A DNA stretch of 64,000 nucleotides, taken from the NCBI RefSeq assembly GCF_933208495.1, contig NZ_CAKOET010000001.1, positions 1 to 64,000 on the forward strand, in the 5' to 3' direction. The translations under genes were made by a program, and so were the position numbers. This DNA comes from Convivina praedatoris (GTDB lineage Bacteria; Bacillota; Bacilli; Lactobacillales; Lactobacillaceae). Shown piece after piece: positions 8,468-18,324 of the stretch; the stretch's first letter is position 1, and the number at the start of each line of letters is the position of its first letter. The notes below the pieces were generated by a model. That model made no database searches and was not told where the DNA came from. It saw nothing but the letters and a program-made list of their open reading frames with translations.

Positions 8468-9820
8468 ATGACACATATAAAACTAAATACTCAGCATGTA
8501 GCACCATTTATGAGTGAACATGAGTATGAAGAAGTGCGGCCTTTAATCGCCATGGCAGATCAAGAATTACGCCAAGGAACTGGTGCAGGAGCAGAATATT
8601 CAGATTGGTTAACCTTACCAACTGATTATGATCGTGCAGAATTTAAGAAAATTCAAGCAGCGGCTAAAAAGATTCAATCTGATTCTAAAATTTTAGTTGT
8701 GATTGGGATTGGGGGCTCTTATTTAGGGGCCAAGATGGCTTATGAGTTCTTACACCCTTCGTTCAACAATGAATTAGTTGCCAATCAGCAGACTGGGGTT
8801 AAGGTTTACTTTGCTGGTAATTCACTATCTTCAACTTATTTGACAGACTTAATTCGTGTAATTGGTGATCAAGACTTTTCTGTAAATGTAATTTCTAAAT
8901 CTGGTACCACTACTGAACCTTCTGTAGCTTTTAGAATCTTTAAGCAATTACTAGAAAAAAAGTACGGTACTGAGGGAGCTAAGAAGCGTATCTATGCTAC
9001 TACCGATGCTAGTCGAGGAGCATTGTATGAAGAATCCCAAGAAGCAGGATACGAAACATTTGTTATTCCAAATGGGATTGGCGGACGGTTCTCAGTTTTG
9101 ACGGCGGTTGGTTTATTGCCAATTGCTGCTAGTGGTGGGGACATTGAGCAATTAATGGCTGGTGCCAAAGCTAGTCAAGACGATTATAGTCAACCCAACT
9201 TGGATGATAATGATGCTTATCGTTATGCAGCTATTCGTCGCACTCTGTATGATAAGGGCTTTACAACGGAATTATTAATTACTTGGGAGCCAAGTATGCG
9301 TTACTTAGCTGAATGGTGGAAACAATTAATGGGTGAGTCTGAAGGAAAGAACCACAAAGGTATTTATCCTTCTTCGGCTAATTTCTCAACTGATTTGCAC
9401 TCTCTAGGACAATATATTCAAGATGGTCGGCGGGATTTGTTTGAAACGGTGATTCGTTTGGATAATCCGCAGGCTGATTTGGACTTACCTAAAATGGCTG
9501 AAAATCGTGATGGATTGCAGTACCTAGAAGGTATGACAGTTAACGATATTAACGCTACTGCGGCTAATGGGGTAGCTTTGGCCCATGTTGACGGTGGTGT
9601 TCCTAATATCGCTGTTCATATTCCTAAACAAGATGCCTATACTTTAGGTTATATGATTTACTTCTTTGAATTGGCTGTTGCAATCTCAGGATATAGCTTC
9701 GCCATTAATCCATTTAATCAACCTGGTGTGGAAGATTATAAGAAAGCTATGTTTGCTCTTTTGGGCAAGCCGGGTTATGAAGTTGAAACCAAAGCATATC
9801 GTGCTCGTTTAGATCAGTAA
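8468..9820 (+). CDS. pgi: glucose-6-phosphate isomerase
   Basis: Interconverts glucose 6-phosphate and fructose 6-phosphate in the cytosol. Phosphosugar-binding SIS motifs are visible: [18 protein letters not shown] (about 78-95), [16 protein letters not shown] (about 143-158) and the PGI signature [14 protein letters not shown] (about 205-218). The C-terminal [12 protein letters not shown] box is also present. At 450 residues it is the normal Gram-positive length. It stands alone between its promoter and a strong terminator. Confidence 0.96.
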   Translation: MTHIKLNTQHVAPFMSEHEYEEVRPLIAMADQELRQGTGAGAEYSDWLTLPTDYDRAEFKKIQAAAKKIQSDSKILVVIGIGGSYLGAKMAYEFLHPSFNNELVANQQTGVKVYFAGNSLSSTYLTDLIRVIGDQDFSVNVISKSGTTTEPSVAFRIFKQLLEKKYGTEGAKKRIYATTDASRGALYEESQEAGYETFVIPNGIGGRFSVLTAVGLLPIAASGGDIEQLMAGAKASQDDYSQPNLDDNDAYRYAAIRRTLYDKGFTTELLITWEPSMRYLAEWWKQLMGESEGKNHKGIYPSSANFSTDLHSLGQYIQDGRRDLFETVIRLDNPQADLDLPKMAENRDGLQYLEGMTVNDINATAANGVALAHVDGGVPNIAVHIPKQDAYTLGYMIYFFELAVAISGYSFAINPFNQPGVEDYKKAMFALLGKPGYEVETKAYRARLDQ

Positions 9821-9823
9821 TAA

Positions 9824-9857
9824 AAAAAAGACTTGAAAATTTTTTCAAGTCTTTTTT
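9824..9857 (+). terminator. bidirectional terminator between pgi and busR
   Basis: A-rich AAAAGACTTGAAAA pairs with TTTTCAAGTCTTTT, flanked by A and T runs on both sides, so it can end transcripts from pgi (+) and busR (-). It overlaps the busR stop codon. Confidence 0.9.
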
Positions 9858-10470
9858 AGTTAAAAAATTGTTGCATGGCTTGCATACTTTTATCGGCACC
9901 AACAAAATAAACAGTGTCACCTGGCTCAATCACGGCGTAAGGACCCGGAGATAAGATTAAATCGTTTTGATGTAGGATGGCCACTACGGTAGCCCCCGTA
10001 TTTTGCCAAATATTTAGCTTTCCAATCGATTGGTGTAATTTATCACTGGCAGTATTGGGGATGTATTCATAAGGGGACATAGGGCTATGCTGTTTAATTT
10101 GCACTGTTTGTTCTTGTAAGGTTTGTAAGAGATCTTTAAGTTGGTTTAGATTATTACTCTGTGTTTGTAAAATATCTTTAATCTTTTGGTTGGTAGCTTG
10201 AATATCTTGACTTTCCTTAGTACTGTTTAAGAAATACTGAGCCTTTTCGCGGGATAGAACCTCAACACCACTACCATGGACTGGTTTTACAATACCTAAA
10301 TCGGCTAAAACGCTAATAGCTTTGCGGGCAGTTTCGGCTGATACACCAAAGGTAGCTGCTAAAGTTGAACGTGCATGTAATTTTTGGCCAACTAGAAAAT
10401 GATTGTCCACAATATGTTGGGCAATTTCTTGGGCAATTCTATGGTAACGTGGTTCACGAATTTTTGGCAT
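9856..10470 (-). CDS. busR: GntR-type regulator with RCK_C domain, BusR-like
   Basis: The N-terminal winged helix (about 1-75, HARSTLAATFGVSAETARKAISVLADLGIV) is GntR-like. A coiled coil (about 85-130) leads to a C-terminal TrkA_C/RCK_C domain (NTGATVVAILHQNDLILSPGPYAVIEPGDTV). This layout is that of BusR, the c-di-AMP-responsive repressor of the glycine betaine transporter in lactococci and streptococci. It is divergent from that transporter here, with matching operators between them. I use the ATG at 10470, preceded by AAGGA, giving 204 residues, not the in-frame upstream extension to 10542. Confidence 0.85.
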   Translation of the reverse strand: MPKIREPRYHRIAQEIAQHIVDNHFLVGQKLHARSTLAATFGVSAETARKAISVLADLGIVKPVHGSGVEVLSREKAQYFLNSTKESQDIQATNQKIKDILQTQSNNLNQLKDLLQTLQEQTVQIKQHSPMSPYEYIPNTASDKLHQSIGKLNIWQNTGATVVAILHQNDLILSPGPYAVIEPGDTVYFVGADKSMQAMQQFFN

Positions 10471-10533
10471 ATGACTAATATCCTTGGAGTTATATGAATA
10501 ATTAAAAAATAGGAATGTGAGAAATTTGACAAA

Positions 10534-10602
10534 AGTGACCACTAATGTGAAAATAGTAGATGGTCACTATTGACCACCACTTACATTGAACGGGTGGTCA
10601 CT
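10534..10602 (+). promoter_or_regulatory. two tandem BusR-type operators and busAA promoter
   Basis: AGTGACCA (10534-10541) and TGGTCACT (10561-10568) form one inverted pair with 19 bp between. ATTGACCA (10569-10576) and TGGTCACT (10595-10602) form a second pair with 18 bp between. The second overlaps a candidate -35 TTGAAC (10586-10591) ahead of an AT-rich -10 near 10608-10615. The wide-spaced AGTGAC/GTCACT dyad agrees with known BusR sites; assignment to BusR is inferred from position and form. Confidence 0.75.
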
Positions 10603-10648
10603 TGTAGTTTATTTTAAAATACATAGTTAGTCAATACTGGGAGGATAT

Positions 10649-11845
10649 ATGCCTAAAGTTGAAATTAAGCATCTAACTAAGATTTTTGGAAAGCATCAAA
10701 AAGCAGCCTTAAAGATGGTTAAAGAAAATCGTAGTAAAGATGAAATTTTAGAAAAAACCGGTAGTACGGTTGGGGTTTACGACATTAATCTTGAAATTGA
10801 AACCGGTGAAATATTTGTCATTATGGGACTATCCGGTTCCGGTAAATCAACCTTAATTCGTTTGTTGAATCGGTTAATTGAACCGACCAGTGGACAAATT
10901 TTTATTGATGGAAATGAAATCACTCATTTAAATAAGCGACAAATGTTAGAAATTCGCCGTAAGAAAATGAGTATGGTTTTCCAGAACTTTGGTTTGTTTC
11001 CACATCGGACGCTGTTAGAAAATACTGAATATGGTTTGGAAGTTCAAGGAGTTCCAGCTGAAGAACGGACTAGGCGAGCAGAAGCAGCTTTAAATAATGC
11101 CAAATTATTGTCTTTTAAGGATCAGTACCCTAGCCAATTGTCCGGTGGTATGCAACAACGAGTCGGTTTAGCGCGTGCGCTGACTAATGACCCAGATGTG
11201 CTTTTAATGGATGAAGCCTTTTCTGCCTTAGATCCTTTGGTTCGACGGGAGATGCAAGATGAATTACTTGATTTACAGGCTAATGTGCAAAAGACCATTA
11301 TCTTTATTACCCATGATCTAAATGAAGCATTACGTTTGGGTGACCGGATTGCCATCATGAAGGATGGTCAGTTACAGCAAGTGGCTACTGGAGAAGAAAT
11401 TTTAACTAATCCAGCTAACGATTACGTTCGAAGCTTCGTTGAAGACGTTGATCGTTCCCGTGTTTTGGTAGCCGAAAGTATTATGGTACCAGGATTTACG
11501 GCTAATGTTGATACTGATGGGCCTAATGTTGCTTTGCACCGTATGTCTAAAGAGGAAGTTTCTGGTCTGGTGGCTATTACTAAACAGCGTAAATTCTTAG
11601 GTTACCTAACATCGGATGAAGTTGTGAAGGCACGTAAAGAACAAAAGTCTTTGCGAGATGTTGTGGAACCGATGCCAACCGTTACACCAGATACTCTGAT
11701 TGCTGATATCATGCCAATTATTTACGATGCCAAATCACCGGTAGCAGTTGTTGATGAGGACCAACGATTAAAGGGAATTATCATTCGTGGAGCCGTGATT
11801 GAGGCACTAGCTGCTACGGAGGGAGATGAACATAACGATGCCTAA
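10649..11845 (+). CDS. busAA: glycine betaine ABC transporter, ATP-binding subunit
   Basis: ATPase of an OpuA/BusA osmoprotectant importer. Walker A is GLSGSGKS (about 61-68), the signature is [15 protein letters not shown], Walker B is [12 protein letters not shown], and the H-loop is [10 protein letters not shown]. Two CBS repeats occupy the C-terminus (about 275-398), the module that senses ionic strength or c-di-AMP in OpuA. The RBS GGGAGG lies ten bases before the ATG. The 3' end overlaps busAB by 20 bp. Expected control: BusR repression relieved at high osmolarity. Confidence 0.93.
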   Translation: MPKVEIKHLTKIFGKHQKAALKMVKENRSKDEILEKTGSTVGVYDINLEIETGEIFVIMGLSGSGKSTLIRLLNRLIEPTSGQIFIDGNEITHLNKRQMLEIRRKKMSMVFQNFGLFPHRTLLENTEYGLEVQGVPAEERTRRAEAALNNAKLLSFKDQYPSQLSGGMQQRVGLARALTNDPDVLLMDEAFSALDPLVRREMQDELLDLQANVQKTIIFITHDLNEALRLGDRIAIMKDGQLQQVATGEEILTNPANDYVRSFVEDVDRSRVLVAESIMVPGFTANVDTDGPNVALHRMSKEEVSGLVAITKQRKFLGYLTSDEVVKARKEQKSLRDVVEPMPTVTPDTLIADIMPIIYDAKSPVAVVDEDQRLKGIIIRGAVIEALAATEGDEHNDA

Positions 11846-13559
11846 TTTAATGATGACTTCTAAACTACCATTAGAACAATGGATTAGTGATGCAGTGGCC
11901 TGGTTGACCCAAAATTGGGCTGGATTTTTTAATTTAATTCAACAATTGGGTCAAGGTGTTATGGATGGCTTAACTGGTTTTCTAATTGCCATTCCAATGC
12001 CGTTAATGATTGCTGGTTTAACAATTATTGCTATTGTAACTAGTCCCAAGAAATGGGGTTTCCCGGTCTTAGTTTTGGCGGGACTTGGCTTGGTTGCTAA
12101 TCAGGGATTGTGGAATGATTTGATGAATACTACCACACTTGTTGTGATGGCAAGTGCGGTTTCCTTAATTGTTGGTATTCCATTAGGAATTATTATGGCC
12201 AAGTCAGTTAAGACTGAGGCGATTGTTAAGCCAATTTTGGATTTCATGCAAACCATGCCAGCCTTTGTTTATTTAATTCCAGCCGTAGCCTTCTTTGGTA
12301 TCGGGGTGGTACCGGGTGTTTTTGCTTCGGTTATCTTTGCTCTACCACCAGTAGTTAATTTTACTAACTTGGGCATTCAACAAGTACCAGTGGCTTTGGT
12401 TGAGGCAGCTGATTCGTTTGGTTCAACTACTTGGCAAAAACTTTTTAAACTTGAATTACCTAATGCTAAAAACACGATCATTGCGGGAATCAAGCAAACA
12501 ATTATGCTAGCACTTTCAATGGTCGTAACCGCTTCGATGATTGGGGCACCGGGATTGGGACGAGGAGTCTTATCAGCTGTGCAACATGCTGATGTTGGTT
12601 CTGGTTTCGTAAATGGAATTGCTTTGGTTATTTTGGCAATTATAATTGACCGTTTTATTCAGAAGTTAGATACTAATCCAGAACAAGTTCAGGCCGTGAG
12701 CCATGGTAATGTACGAAAGTGGATTGTCTGGGGAACGATTGTGGTCATTGCACTAGGTGGTGTCGTAAACGGTATGATGAGCCAAAAGGCAACTGGTAAA
12801 AAAGTTAACATTGGTTATGTTCAATGGGATTCCGAAGTTGCCTCTACCAATGTTTTAGCTGAGGCGATGCGCCAACATGGTTATAATGTGACTATGACTC
12901 CTTTGGATAACGCCGTTTTATGGCAGTCGTTAGCTAATAAACAAGTTGATGCTACTTTATCAGCTTGGTTACCAAACACGCACAAACAGCTTTATAGTAA
13001 GTATAAGAATGACGTGTCGGTCTTAGGACCAAACTTAAAGGGTGTACGTTTGGGCTTAGTGGTTCCTGATTATATGGATGTTAATTCAATTAGCGATTTA
13101 ACCAATCAGGCTAATAAAACGATTGTTGGTATTGAGCCGGGCGCTGGTATTATGGCAGCTGCCCAAAAGACCATTGATGCTTATCCTAATTTATCGGGAT
13201 GGCAATTGCAGGCCTCATCTTCAGGAGCCATGTCAACGGCGCTGGATAAAGCTTATAAGAGTAAACAACCAATTGTTATAACTGGTTGGTCACCACATTG
13301 GATGTTTTCTAAGTATCATTTAAAGTATTTGGAAGATCCTAAGGGGACCATGGGTACTACTGAAAATATTAATACAGTGGTGCGTAAAGATTTGAAGAAA
13401 ACTAGTCCGGACGTTTACAAGGTTATGAAGAAATTCAAGTGGTCTAAGGACGACATGGAACAAACCATGCTAGAAATTCAAAATGGTAAGTCCCCAGAGG
13501 CAGCAGCTGCTGATTGGATTAAAGCTCATCAAAAACAAGTTGATCAATGGTTTGACTAA
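11826..13559 (+). CDS. busAB: glycine betaine ABC transporter, permease fused to binding protein
   Basis: 577-residue fusion. The N-terminal half has about eight membrane helices (about 45-275) with the EAA-type loop [20 protein letters not shown]. After a last helix (about 295-313) the C-terminal half (about 325-577) is an extracellular OpuAC-type substrate-binding domain ([42 protein letters not shown]). The tryptophans in these motifs would form the betaine-binding aromatic cage. The fused layout is that of BusAB/OpuABC of lactic acid bacteria. It works with busAA as the full importer. Confidence 0.93.
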   Translation: MNITMPNLMMTSKLPLEQWISDAVAWLTQNWAGFFNLIQQLGQGVMDGLTGFLIAIPMPLMIAGLTIIAIVTSPKKWGFPVLVLAGLGLVANQGLWNDLMNTTTLVVMASAVSLIVGIPLGIIMAKSVKTEAIVKPILDFMQTMPAFVYLIPAVAFFGIGVVPGVFASVIFALPPVVNFTNLGIQQVPVALVEAADSFGSTTWQKLFKLELPNAKNTIIAGIKQTIMLALSMVVTASMIGAPGLGRGVLSAVQHADVGSGFVNGIALVILAIIIDRFIQKLDTNPEQVQAVSHGNVRKWIVWGTIVVIALGGVVNGMMSQKATGKKVNIGYVQWDSEVASTNVLAEAMRQHGYNVTMTPLDNAVLWQSLANKQVDATLSAWLPNTHKQLYSKYKNDVSVLGPNLKGVRLGLVVPDYMDVNSISDLTNQANKTIVGIEPGAGIMAAAQKTIDAYPNLSGWQLQASSSGAMSTALDKAYKSKQPIVITGWSPHWMFSKYHLKYLEDPKGTMGTTENINTVVRKDLKKTSPDVYKVMKKFKWSKDDMEQTMLEIQNGKSPEAAAADWIKAHQKQVDQWFD

Positions 13560-13574
13560 GTACAAATTTAATAC

Positions 13575-13607
13575 AAATCCGAAATCATATTGATTTCGGA
13601 TTTTTTT
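13575..13607 (+). terminator. intrinsic terminator of busAA-busAB
   Basis: AATCCGAAATCA pairs perfectly with TGATTTCGGATT around a TAT loop, followed by a T run. It lies 16 bp after the busAB stop. Confidence 0.93.
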
Positions 13608-13902
13608 AGAATTTCTTGAGGCCGAAAAGAGCTTTTTATCAAAGTGGTAGTTAAGGCCGACACAATTTTATTAGTTTTCCCTTAAATTTGGCGGTCCTTC
13701 GTGAGGAAACCTTGCCTTATTTCTTGATGTATTATCTTACCAATACATATTGACTTGGGCGATTGCTGCTTTGCAATTCTGGTCAATGAAGCCCCATGGG
13801 GACGTTAAATATGCTGCCAAGGTGGTCACAACAAGAACATTGTATTTTTTAGTAGTTATTTCAATTGTTAATAATGTTAATTAATGGTATTTTTCAATAA
13901 AT
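13608..13902 (+). other. intergenic, possible gene remnant
   Basis: No intact gene. On the + strand one frame from about 13720 to 13884 reads as a hydrophobic segment (ILTWAIAALQFWSMKPHGD, then LYFLVVISIVNNVN and stop) without a start, so it may be the 3' end of a decayed membrane-protein gene. I see no RNA or mobile-element signature. Confidence 0.25.
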
Positions 13903-13929
13903 GAAAAAACCTAAGTCCATGGACTTAGG
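13903..13929 (-). terminator. intrinsic terminator of the Nat-like ABC operon
   Basis: Perfect stem CCTAAGTCC/GGACTTAGG at 13910-13929; on the minus strand it is followed by TTTTTTC. It lies about 25 bp past the permease stop codon. Confidence 0.85.
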
Positions 13930-13954
13930 CCGTTTATGATGCAGGTAATTTCGA

Positions 13955-15184
13955 TTAGTGTTTTACTTTTCTAAAAGCCTGCAAGAGTTGTTTCGTAATA
14001 TTTTCGTCGCTATAAGATAGTACATTTTTAGCGTAAAGTTTTTCACCATAATGGGTTAATGCTATTAGGGTCAGTGCCGCTAGAACCAAAGAAATAATGG
14101 CTTGTAACCAACTAGCTTGGTGATTAGCCAGTTGGCCGGGCATGAGTGATTGGGACATAAAGGGGATATAACTAAGGACTTTAATTAAGCCATTTTGGTT
14201 ACCCATTGAACCAGATAAAGCACCAATTAGGTAGGGAATCATTGCTAGCATTGTAATTGGAGAAAGAGCTTGCTGAATCTGAGAATTATCGTTGACTAAC
14301 GAAGCGGTAATGGCTGCTAGAACCAAGTAGAGACTTGTTGCAATTAAGATACAACAGATGGTGTAGATTAAAAATAACGGGGTGATACTTGATAAAAGCT
14401 TTAATCCTTGTTGAAAAATTGGCTGATTCCGGGCAACTAAATAGGTACCTGTACCAGCTAAGAGATAGGCTAATAGTTGGGTTGCTAAGAGGGCAATGAT
14501 GCCAATGATCTTACCTAAATATTGGATATGAGCCGAAGAAGCGGCTAGGAGTGTTTCCATGATACGAGAAGATTTTTCGTTGGCAATCTCATTAGCAATA
14601 ATGGAAGCATAGGTCATGACAATAATCATAATAATGACACTTACACCCGTTGTTAAGAGGCCATTTACAATTGCATTACTGGTACTATCTTGGCTATGGT
14701 GGTCGTCTTGTACAATACCAGTTACCTTGTAAGGGTTGGTGATGGCGTTGATTTGTTCGGTATTTAGGCCGTATTGTTGTGCTCTATCTTGGAGTGATAG
14801 TTGCTTTAGAAAATTTTGGAGTTGATCTTGATCGATTCGATTACTTTTAGGTTGGGTAATTAACGTTGCTTGATTATCACCAATTTTTAAAATGGCATCA
14901 ATTTTATCTTTTTTAAGTGCCTGTTGAGCGGTTTGGTCATCGGTAATCGTACTGATTCTAATATTCAGTTGATTTTGTTGCTGCTTTAATTCAGTTCTGA
15001 TGGTTGATTGATTAATAACTGCGACAGTTGCTGGACTGTCATTTTGAAAAAAAGTAAAACCGGCTCCAATTGTTGCTCCAACTATTAGTAAAATAAAAGG
15101 GCCCAAAACCATCCACCAAAAGCTTTTACTCTTTAGGTGGGTAAAGTAGGTATGTTTGATAGTGAGAATAAGTTGGTTATTCAT
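13955..15184 (-). CDS. ABC-2 type exporter permease, NatB-like
   Basis: One N-terminal membrane helix (about 20-42), a large extracytoplasmic domain (about 45-175), then five to six helices (about 175-395) with the conserved NEKSSRIMETLLAASSA motif of NatB/YhaP-type permeases. The ATG at 15184 has an ideal AGGAGGT eight bases upstream and overlaps the ATPase gene by 8 bp; an upstream in-frame extension to 15217 lacks such a site. With its ATPase it could export sodium, peptides or lipids. Substrate unknown. Confidence 0.85.
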   Translation of the reverse strand: MNNQLILTIKHTYFTHLKSKSFWWMVLGPFILLIVGATIGAGFTFFQNDSPATVAVINQSTIRTELKQQQNQLNIRISTITDDQTAQQALKKDKIDAILKIGDNQATLITQPKSNRIDQDQLQNFLKQLSLQDRAQQYGLNTEQINAITNPYKVTGIVQDDHHSQDSTSNAIVNGLLTTGVSVIIMIIVMTYASIIANEIANEKSSRIMETLLAASSAHIQYLGKIIGIIALLATQLLAYLLAGTGTYLVARNQPIFQQGLKLLSSITPLFLIYTICCILIATSLYLVLAAITASLVNDNSQIQQALSPITMLAMIPYLIGALSGSMGNQNGLIKVLSYIPFMSQSLMPGQLANHQASWLQAIISLVLAALTLIALTHYGEKLYAKNVLSYSDENITKQLLQAFRKVKH

Positions 15185-16073
15185 GAATTGCGACCTCCTG
15201 GCGGAAAATTTCATCAAGGGTTGGTGGTTGTTGACTAAAGGCAGGGATGTAACCGTTGGCAGTGACTAGCTTGAATATCTCAGGACCAACTGTTTCATCA
15301 TCTAAAGTTACCTGCCAACCAGCGCCGCTGTTTTTGATATTTTTAACACCGGCTAATTGTGCTAGGCTTTGAGCGTTAAAATTAGGTGCTTCTAGATAAA
15401 GATTAGTCCGACCGAATTGTTCTCGAATATCTTGTAGGGGTCCCTGAAGTACTGTTTTACCCTGTTTGAGCATGGTTAGATGATCGGAAATTTTAGTTAC
15501 ATTATTCATATCATGACTGGAAAAAATGATCATTGCCCCTTGATCACGAAAACGTAAAATTTCATCCATCATCAAGCTCGTGTTAACTGGATCAAGACCT
15601 GAAAAAGGTTCATCTAAAATGATAAAATCAGGTTGGAAAATTAAGGCCGCAATCATTTGGACTTTTTGAGCGTTTCCCTTGGAAAGTTTTTGCACCTTGT
15701 CAGTTGGCTTGCCGACGACGGCGAGGCGGTCCATCCAGTGTTTAAGAGCTTGTTGGGCATCAACACGGGCCATGCCGTGTAATTGAGCCAGGTAAAGAAT
15801 TTGTTCTTCAATAGTTTGTTTTTGGTAAAGTCCGCGTTCCTCAGGAAGAAAACCAATTTGTTGACGTTGGCGGAGGGTCAAGGGGTGACCATTCCAGGCA
15901 ATTGTGCCACTTGTTGGTTGGATAAAATTAAGAATCATGCGAAAAGTGGTAGTTTTACCAGCACCATTTTGTCCAATCAAACCCATGACTTCACCAGGTT
16001 TGAGGGTGATGTTTAAATCGTTAACGGCTGAATAGTTACCAAATGTTTTATTAATATGGTGAAGTTCTAGCAT
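15177..16073 (-). CDS. ABC transporter ATP-binding protein, NatA-like
   Basis: Single nucleotide-binding domain with Walker A GQNGAGKTTTF (about 35-45), Q-loop GFLPEERGLY, signature LSKGNAQKVQMI, Walker B ILDEPFSGLDP and H-loop SSHDM. The C-terminal 70 residues form the small domain usual in NatA/YhaQ. It is the partner of the ABC-2 permease. The small XRE gene lies upstream on the same strand, 44 bp away, so the three are probably one operon. Confidence 0.88.
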   Translation of the reverse strand: MLELHHINKTFGNYSAVNDLNITLKPGEVMGLIGQNGAGKTTTFRMILNFIQPTSGTIAWNGHPLTLRQRQQIGFLPEERGLYQKQTIEEQILYLAQLHGMARVDAQQALKHWMDRLAVVGKPTDKVQKLSKGNAQKVQMIAALIFQPDFIILDEPFSGLDPVNTSLMMDEILRFRDQGAMIIFSSHDMNNVTKISDHLTMLKQGKTVLQGPLQDIREQFGRTNLYLEAPNFNAQSLAQLAGVKNIKNSGAGWQVTLDDETVGPEIFKLVTANGYIPAFSQQPPTLDEIFRQEVAIHE

Positions 16074-16117
16074 AAAAGAGTCCTTTTTAATGACGTATTT
16101 AATTGATTGAGATATTT

Positions 16118-16315
16118 TTATTGATCTTCATAAATAAAAATATCTTCAATCGACTGGTTGAAAAAGTGGGCGATGCGGTAGGCTAACAGTAAAGAGGCGG
16201 TATATTTACCTTTTTCTAAGGCAATGATGGTCTGGCGGCTGACTTCAAGTTGATCGGCTAACTGGGCCTGGGTGATTTGGTGTTCTTTACGTAATTGTTG
16301 AATATTATTTTTCAA
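16118..16315 (-). CDS. small XRE family regulator
   Basis: 65 residues, almost all helix-turn-helix (ITQAQLADQLEVSRQTIIALEKGKY), then a LLLAYRIAHFFNQSIEDIF tail. This YozG/YvaO-type minimal regulator is very often the first gene of ABC-2 exporter operons and probably autoregulates it. AGGAGGT lies just before the start. The flanking dyad at 16339-16382 is the likely target. Confidence 0.88.
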   Translation of the reverse strand: MKNNIQQLRKEHQITQAQLADQLEVSRQTIIALEKGKYTASLLLAYRIAHFFNQSIEDIFIYEDQ

Positions 16316-16338
16316 ATATGACCTCCTTAAGTAAAGCT

Positions 16339-16382
16339 AACTTTACATTAAATTTATCATAGGCCCATTTCAATGTAAAGTT
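16339..16382 (-). promoter_or_regulatory. dyad operator of the XRE-ABC operon
   Basis: AACTTTACATT (16339-16349) and AATGTAAAGTT (16372-16382) are a perfect 11-bp inverted pair, 22 bp apart, spanning a minus-strand TATGAT (-10-like, 16357-16362). A third GTAAAG half-site lies at 16331-16336, next to the ribosome site. Probably bound by the XRE protein. Confidence 0.6.
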
Positions 16383-16472
16383 GGGTTAACATTTAATTGG
16401 GAAATTAGAAAAAGTATATTTTCTAATTGACGAATGACCCTTCATCTAGTAAACTGGTAAATGTTGTTAACT

Positions 16473-16544
16473 GGCCCCATGGTCAAGTGGTTAAGACGTC
16501 GCGTTCTCAGCGCGGAATCGAGGGTTCGACTCCCTCTGGGGCTA
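16473..16544 (+). tRNA. tRNA-Glu (CTC), island attachment gene
   Basis: Acceptor GGCCCCA pairs with TGGGGCT at 16537-16543. Anticodon loop TTCTCAG gives CTC, reading GAG. T arm GGGTTCGACTCCC. Its 3' end is the left copy of the 16-bp repeat that bounds the island, so the gene stays complete after integration. Its native terminator now lies at the far end of the island (35079-35120). Confidence 0.9.
16529..16544 (+). repeat. attL core
   Basis: The 16-bp ACTCCCTCTGGGGCTA forms the 3' end of tRNA-Glu and recurs exactly at 35061-35076, downstream of the integrase. Integration into the 3' end of a tRNA with duplication of the T-arm/acceptor segment is typical of tyrosine recombinases. Confidence 0.92.
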
Positions 16545-16564
16545 CTAGGTATTAAATTGAAGTA

Positions 16565-16770
16565 ACTAAGAGGGGCTAAGAAGCACTAAAAGGTGCATTC
16601 TTAAGCCTTTTTTGTTTTTTACAGGTTGATTGAATAACTAAGAGAAACTAAGAAAAACTAGGGAAAACTTCCCACAAAACGCCCCACAAAATAAATAGTC
16701 CTATCAGCAATGTAACGGCATTTAAGCCGTTTTTTATTTGTTCAAATGCCCCACAAACTTCCCGTAAATA
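16565..16770 (+). promoter_or_regulatory. left-end recombination region: phased repeats and Int arm sites
   Basis: Two tracts of CTAAG-like repeats keep exact 10-bp phasing: ACTAAG 16565, GCTAAG 16575, ACTAAA 16585; and AACTA 16636, 16646, 16656, AACTT 16666. Next come paired decamers: TTCCCACAAA (16669), GCCCCACAAA (16681), GCCCCACAAA (16748), TTCCCGTAAA (16759). The same pair stands beside attR (35007, 35019), so these are probably integrase arm-type sites. Two hairpins with T tails (about 16574-16613 and 16710-16737) look like terminators insulating the island. Confidence 0.65.
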
Positions 16771-16904
16771 GTAAAATACTTTGTTAGTATATTGTTGATG
16801 TGAATAGGACAAGTGTGTTTACAAGCACGGTTGTTAGACCACCGTAGTTATAACTACGCAGGTAAAAGATAGATACCAGTACATAGTTGATTGATGGGGG
16901 ATGA

Positions 16905-17315
16905 ATGGCAGACTACAAAGACAGAATATTAAAAGCCTACTTCACTGGTAAGATGGCGTTAGCAATTAAACAACGAGCTTTTAACGTCAAGCATGGCCAC
17001 AATACGCAAGACGATATAAACCGAGGCATTCATGCTCAAAACACTATCAGTAGGCAAGCAGAGACTCAAATAGCTGTGATAGATGGCGACCCGTACATAA
17101 ACGCTACTAGGGAGGCCATGGAGTATATTAGTGAGTGGCTAGAAGTCTTTGATGAGTTAGATCAACAAATTATCAAACTAAGATACACAGGCCATAGCTG
17201 GGTAAACATTGAGCAGCGGCTACTTATTAGTAAGAGTGCAGGTCAAAGACGTCTTAATGAGTCTAAGACATGGCTAGTGCTAGATAATAGCTACTTGCTC
17301 GGCATAAGGTCGTAA
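16905..17315 (+). CDS. ArpU/RinA-like phage late transcription regulator
   Basis: 136 residues. The C-terminal half is a sigma-70 region-4-like helix-turn-helix (ELDQQIIKLRYTGHSWVNIEQRLLISKSAGQRRLNESKTW), as in ArpU/DUF1492 regulators that switch on phage packaging genes and usually lie just before HNH-cos-terS. GGGGGATGA immediately precedes the ATG. The N-terminal KAYFTGK motif recurs in the protein at 29587, suggesting a shared interaction segment. In a satellite it could respond to, or mimic, helper late control; that is inference. Confidence 0.65.
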   Translation: MADYKDRILKAYFTGKMALAIKQRAFNVKHGHNTQDDINRGIHAQNTISRQAETQIAVIDGDPYINATREAMEYISEWLEVFDELDQQIIKLRYTGHSWVNIEQRLLISKSAGQRRLNESKTWLVLDNSYLLGIRS

Positions 17316-17544
17316 GAATCTGATAAAACTTAATATAACAAGAGTCATTAACTTAGTGCTGAATTGCAGACTAATATAACAAAAGTAGTCCTAAATATAC
17401 CTGTTGTTTGATGATAGTAGATAATCATTGTTTAGAAATTAACTCTCATTAGAGTATTGGAATATAACAAATTGTAAGGGTGTCTAACTAGTCTAGTTGT
17501 TACACTAGTTTCATTATAAAAAATAGGGAAGGGAAAATTTAATC

Positions 17545-18324
17545 ATGTCTGTTGTCAGAAAAGGAATGAATACTTTTGATATTAAGATACTAGGGATTAT
17601 CTTAATGTTTGTTGATCATATTCATCAAATGTTTTTCTATGCCGTGCCCCAGTGGATCGACTATTTTGGTAGACCAGTAGCTACACTTTTTTTCTTTGTT
17701 AGTGTTGTTGGGTTTTCGCATACTAGTAACAAAAAGAAATATCTATTACGCCTATATATTGGTAGCTTGATTATGGTTATTGGTAGTGCGTTAATAGGAC
17801 ATTTAGCGCCAGCTAGTGGGCCAATGAGTAATTTTGGATTAGCTAATAATATTTTTCGAGATTTATTTTTGGGTGTTGTTTTAATGTATGGTGTTGATGC
17901 TTTTCAACACTTTATTAAGACTCGGAAAATTTTGGACTTTTTGAAGGGAGCTTTGTTACTTAGTTTACCAATATTATTATCAATCCCAGTTTTATTTGCA
18001 GGACAATTACCGACTGCGATTCTTATTGGATACACTACACTAGTTCCCAATATTTTGATTACCGAAAATACTTTTATGATTTATGTAATTCCACTATTGT
18101 ATGTTTTTCGTAAGAAACGTTTATTGCAAATACTGATCATTGTGCTAACGTCTATGATTTTCCTTGTTACTGGTGGCGGCTCACAATGGCTAATGATTTT
18201 TGCCGCAATTCCAGTATATTTATTTAATGGAGAAAAAGGTAACAGTATGAGAGGGTTCTTCTATGCTTTCTATCCAATTCACATTTGGATTCTTTATGCG
18301 CTGTCTTGCTGGATTAGTGGTTAA
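17545..18324 (+). CDS. TraX family membrane protein
   Basis: 259 residues with eight or more hydrophobic helices. The start NTFDIKILGIILMFVDHIHQ, the GRPVATLFFFVSVVGFSHT loop and the terminal MRGFFYAFYPIHIWILYAL motif are typical of TraX (PF05857), acyltransferase-3-like proteins. F-plasmid TraX acetylates pilin; many lactobacillar members stand alone and probably modify surface polymers. Here it is island cargo and could alter a phage receptor, which is speculation. AAGGGA lies about 11 bases before the ATG. Confidence 0.75.
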   Translation: MSVVRKGMNTFDIKILGIILMFVDHIHQMFFYAVPQWIDYFGRPVATLFFFVSVVGFSHTSNKKKYLLRLYIGSLIMVIGSALIGHLAPASGPMSNFGLANNIFRDLFLGVVLMYGVDAFQHFIKTRKILDFLKGALLLSLPILLSIPVLFAGQLPTAILIGYTTLVPNILITENTFMIYVIPLLYVFRKKRLLQILIIVLTSMIFLVTGGGSQWLMIFAAIPVYLFNGEKGNSMRGFFYAFYPIHIWILYALSCWISG

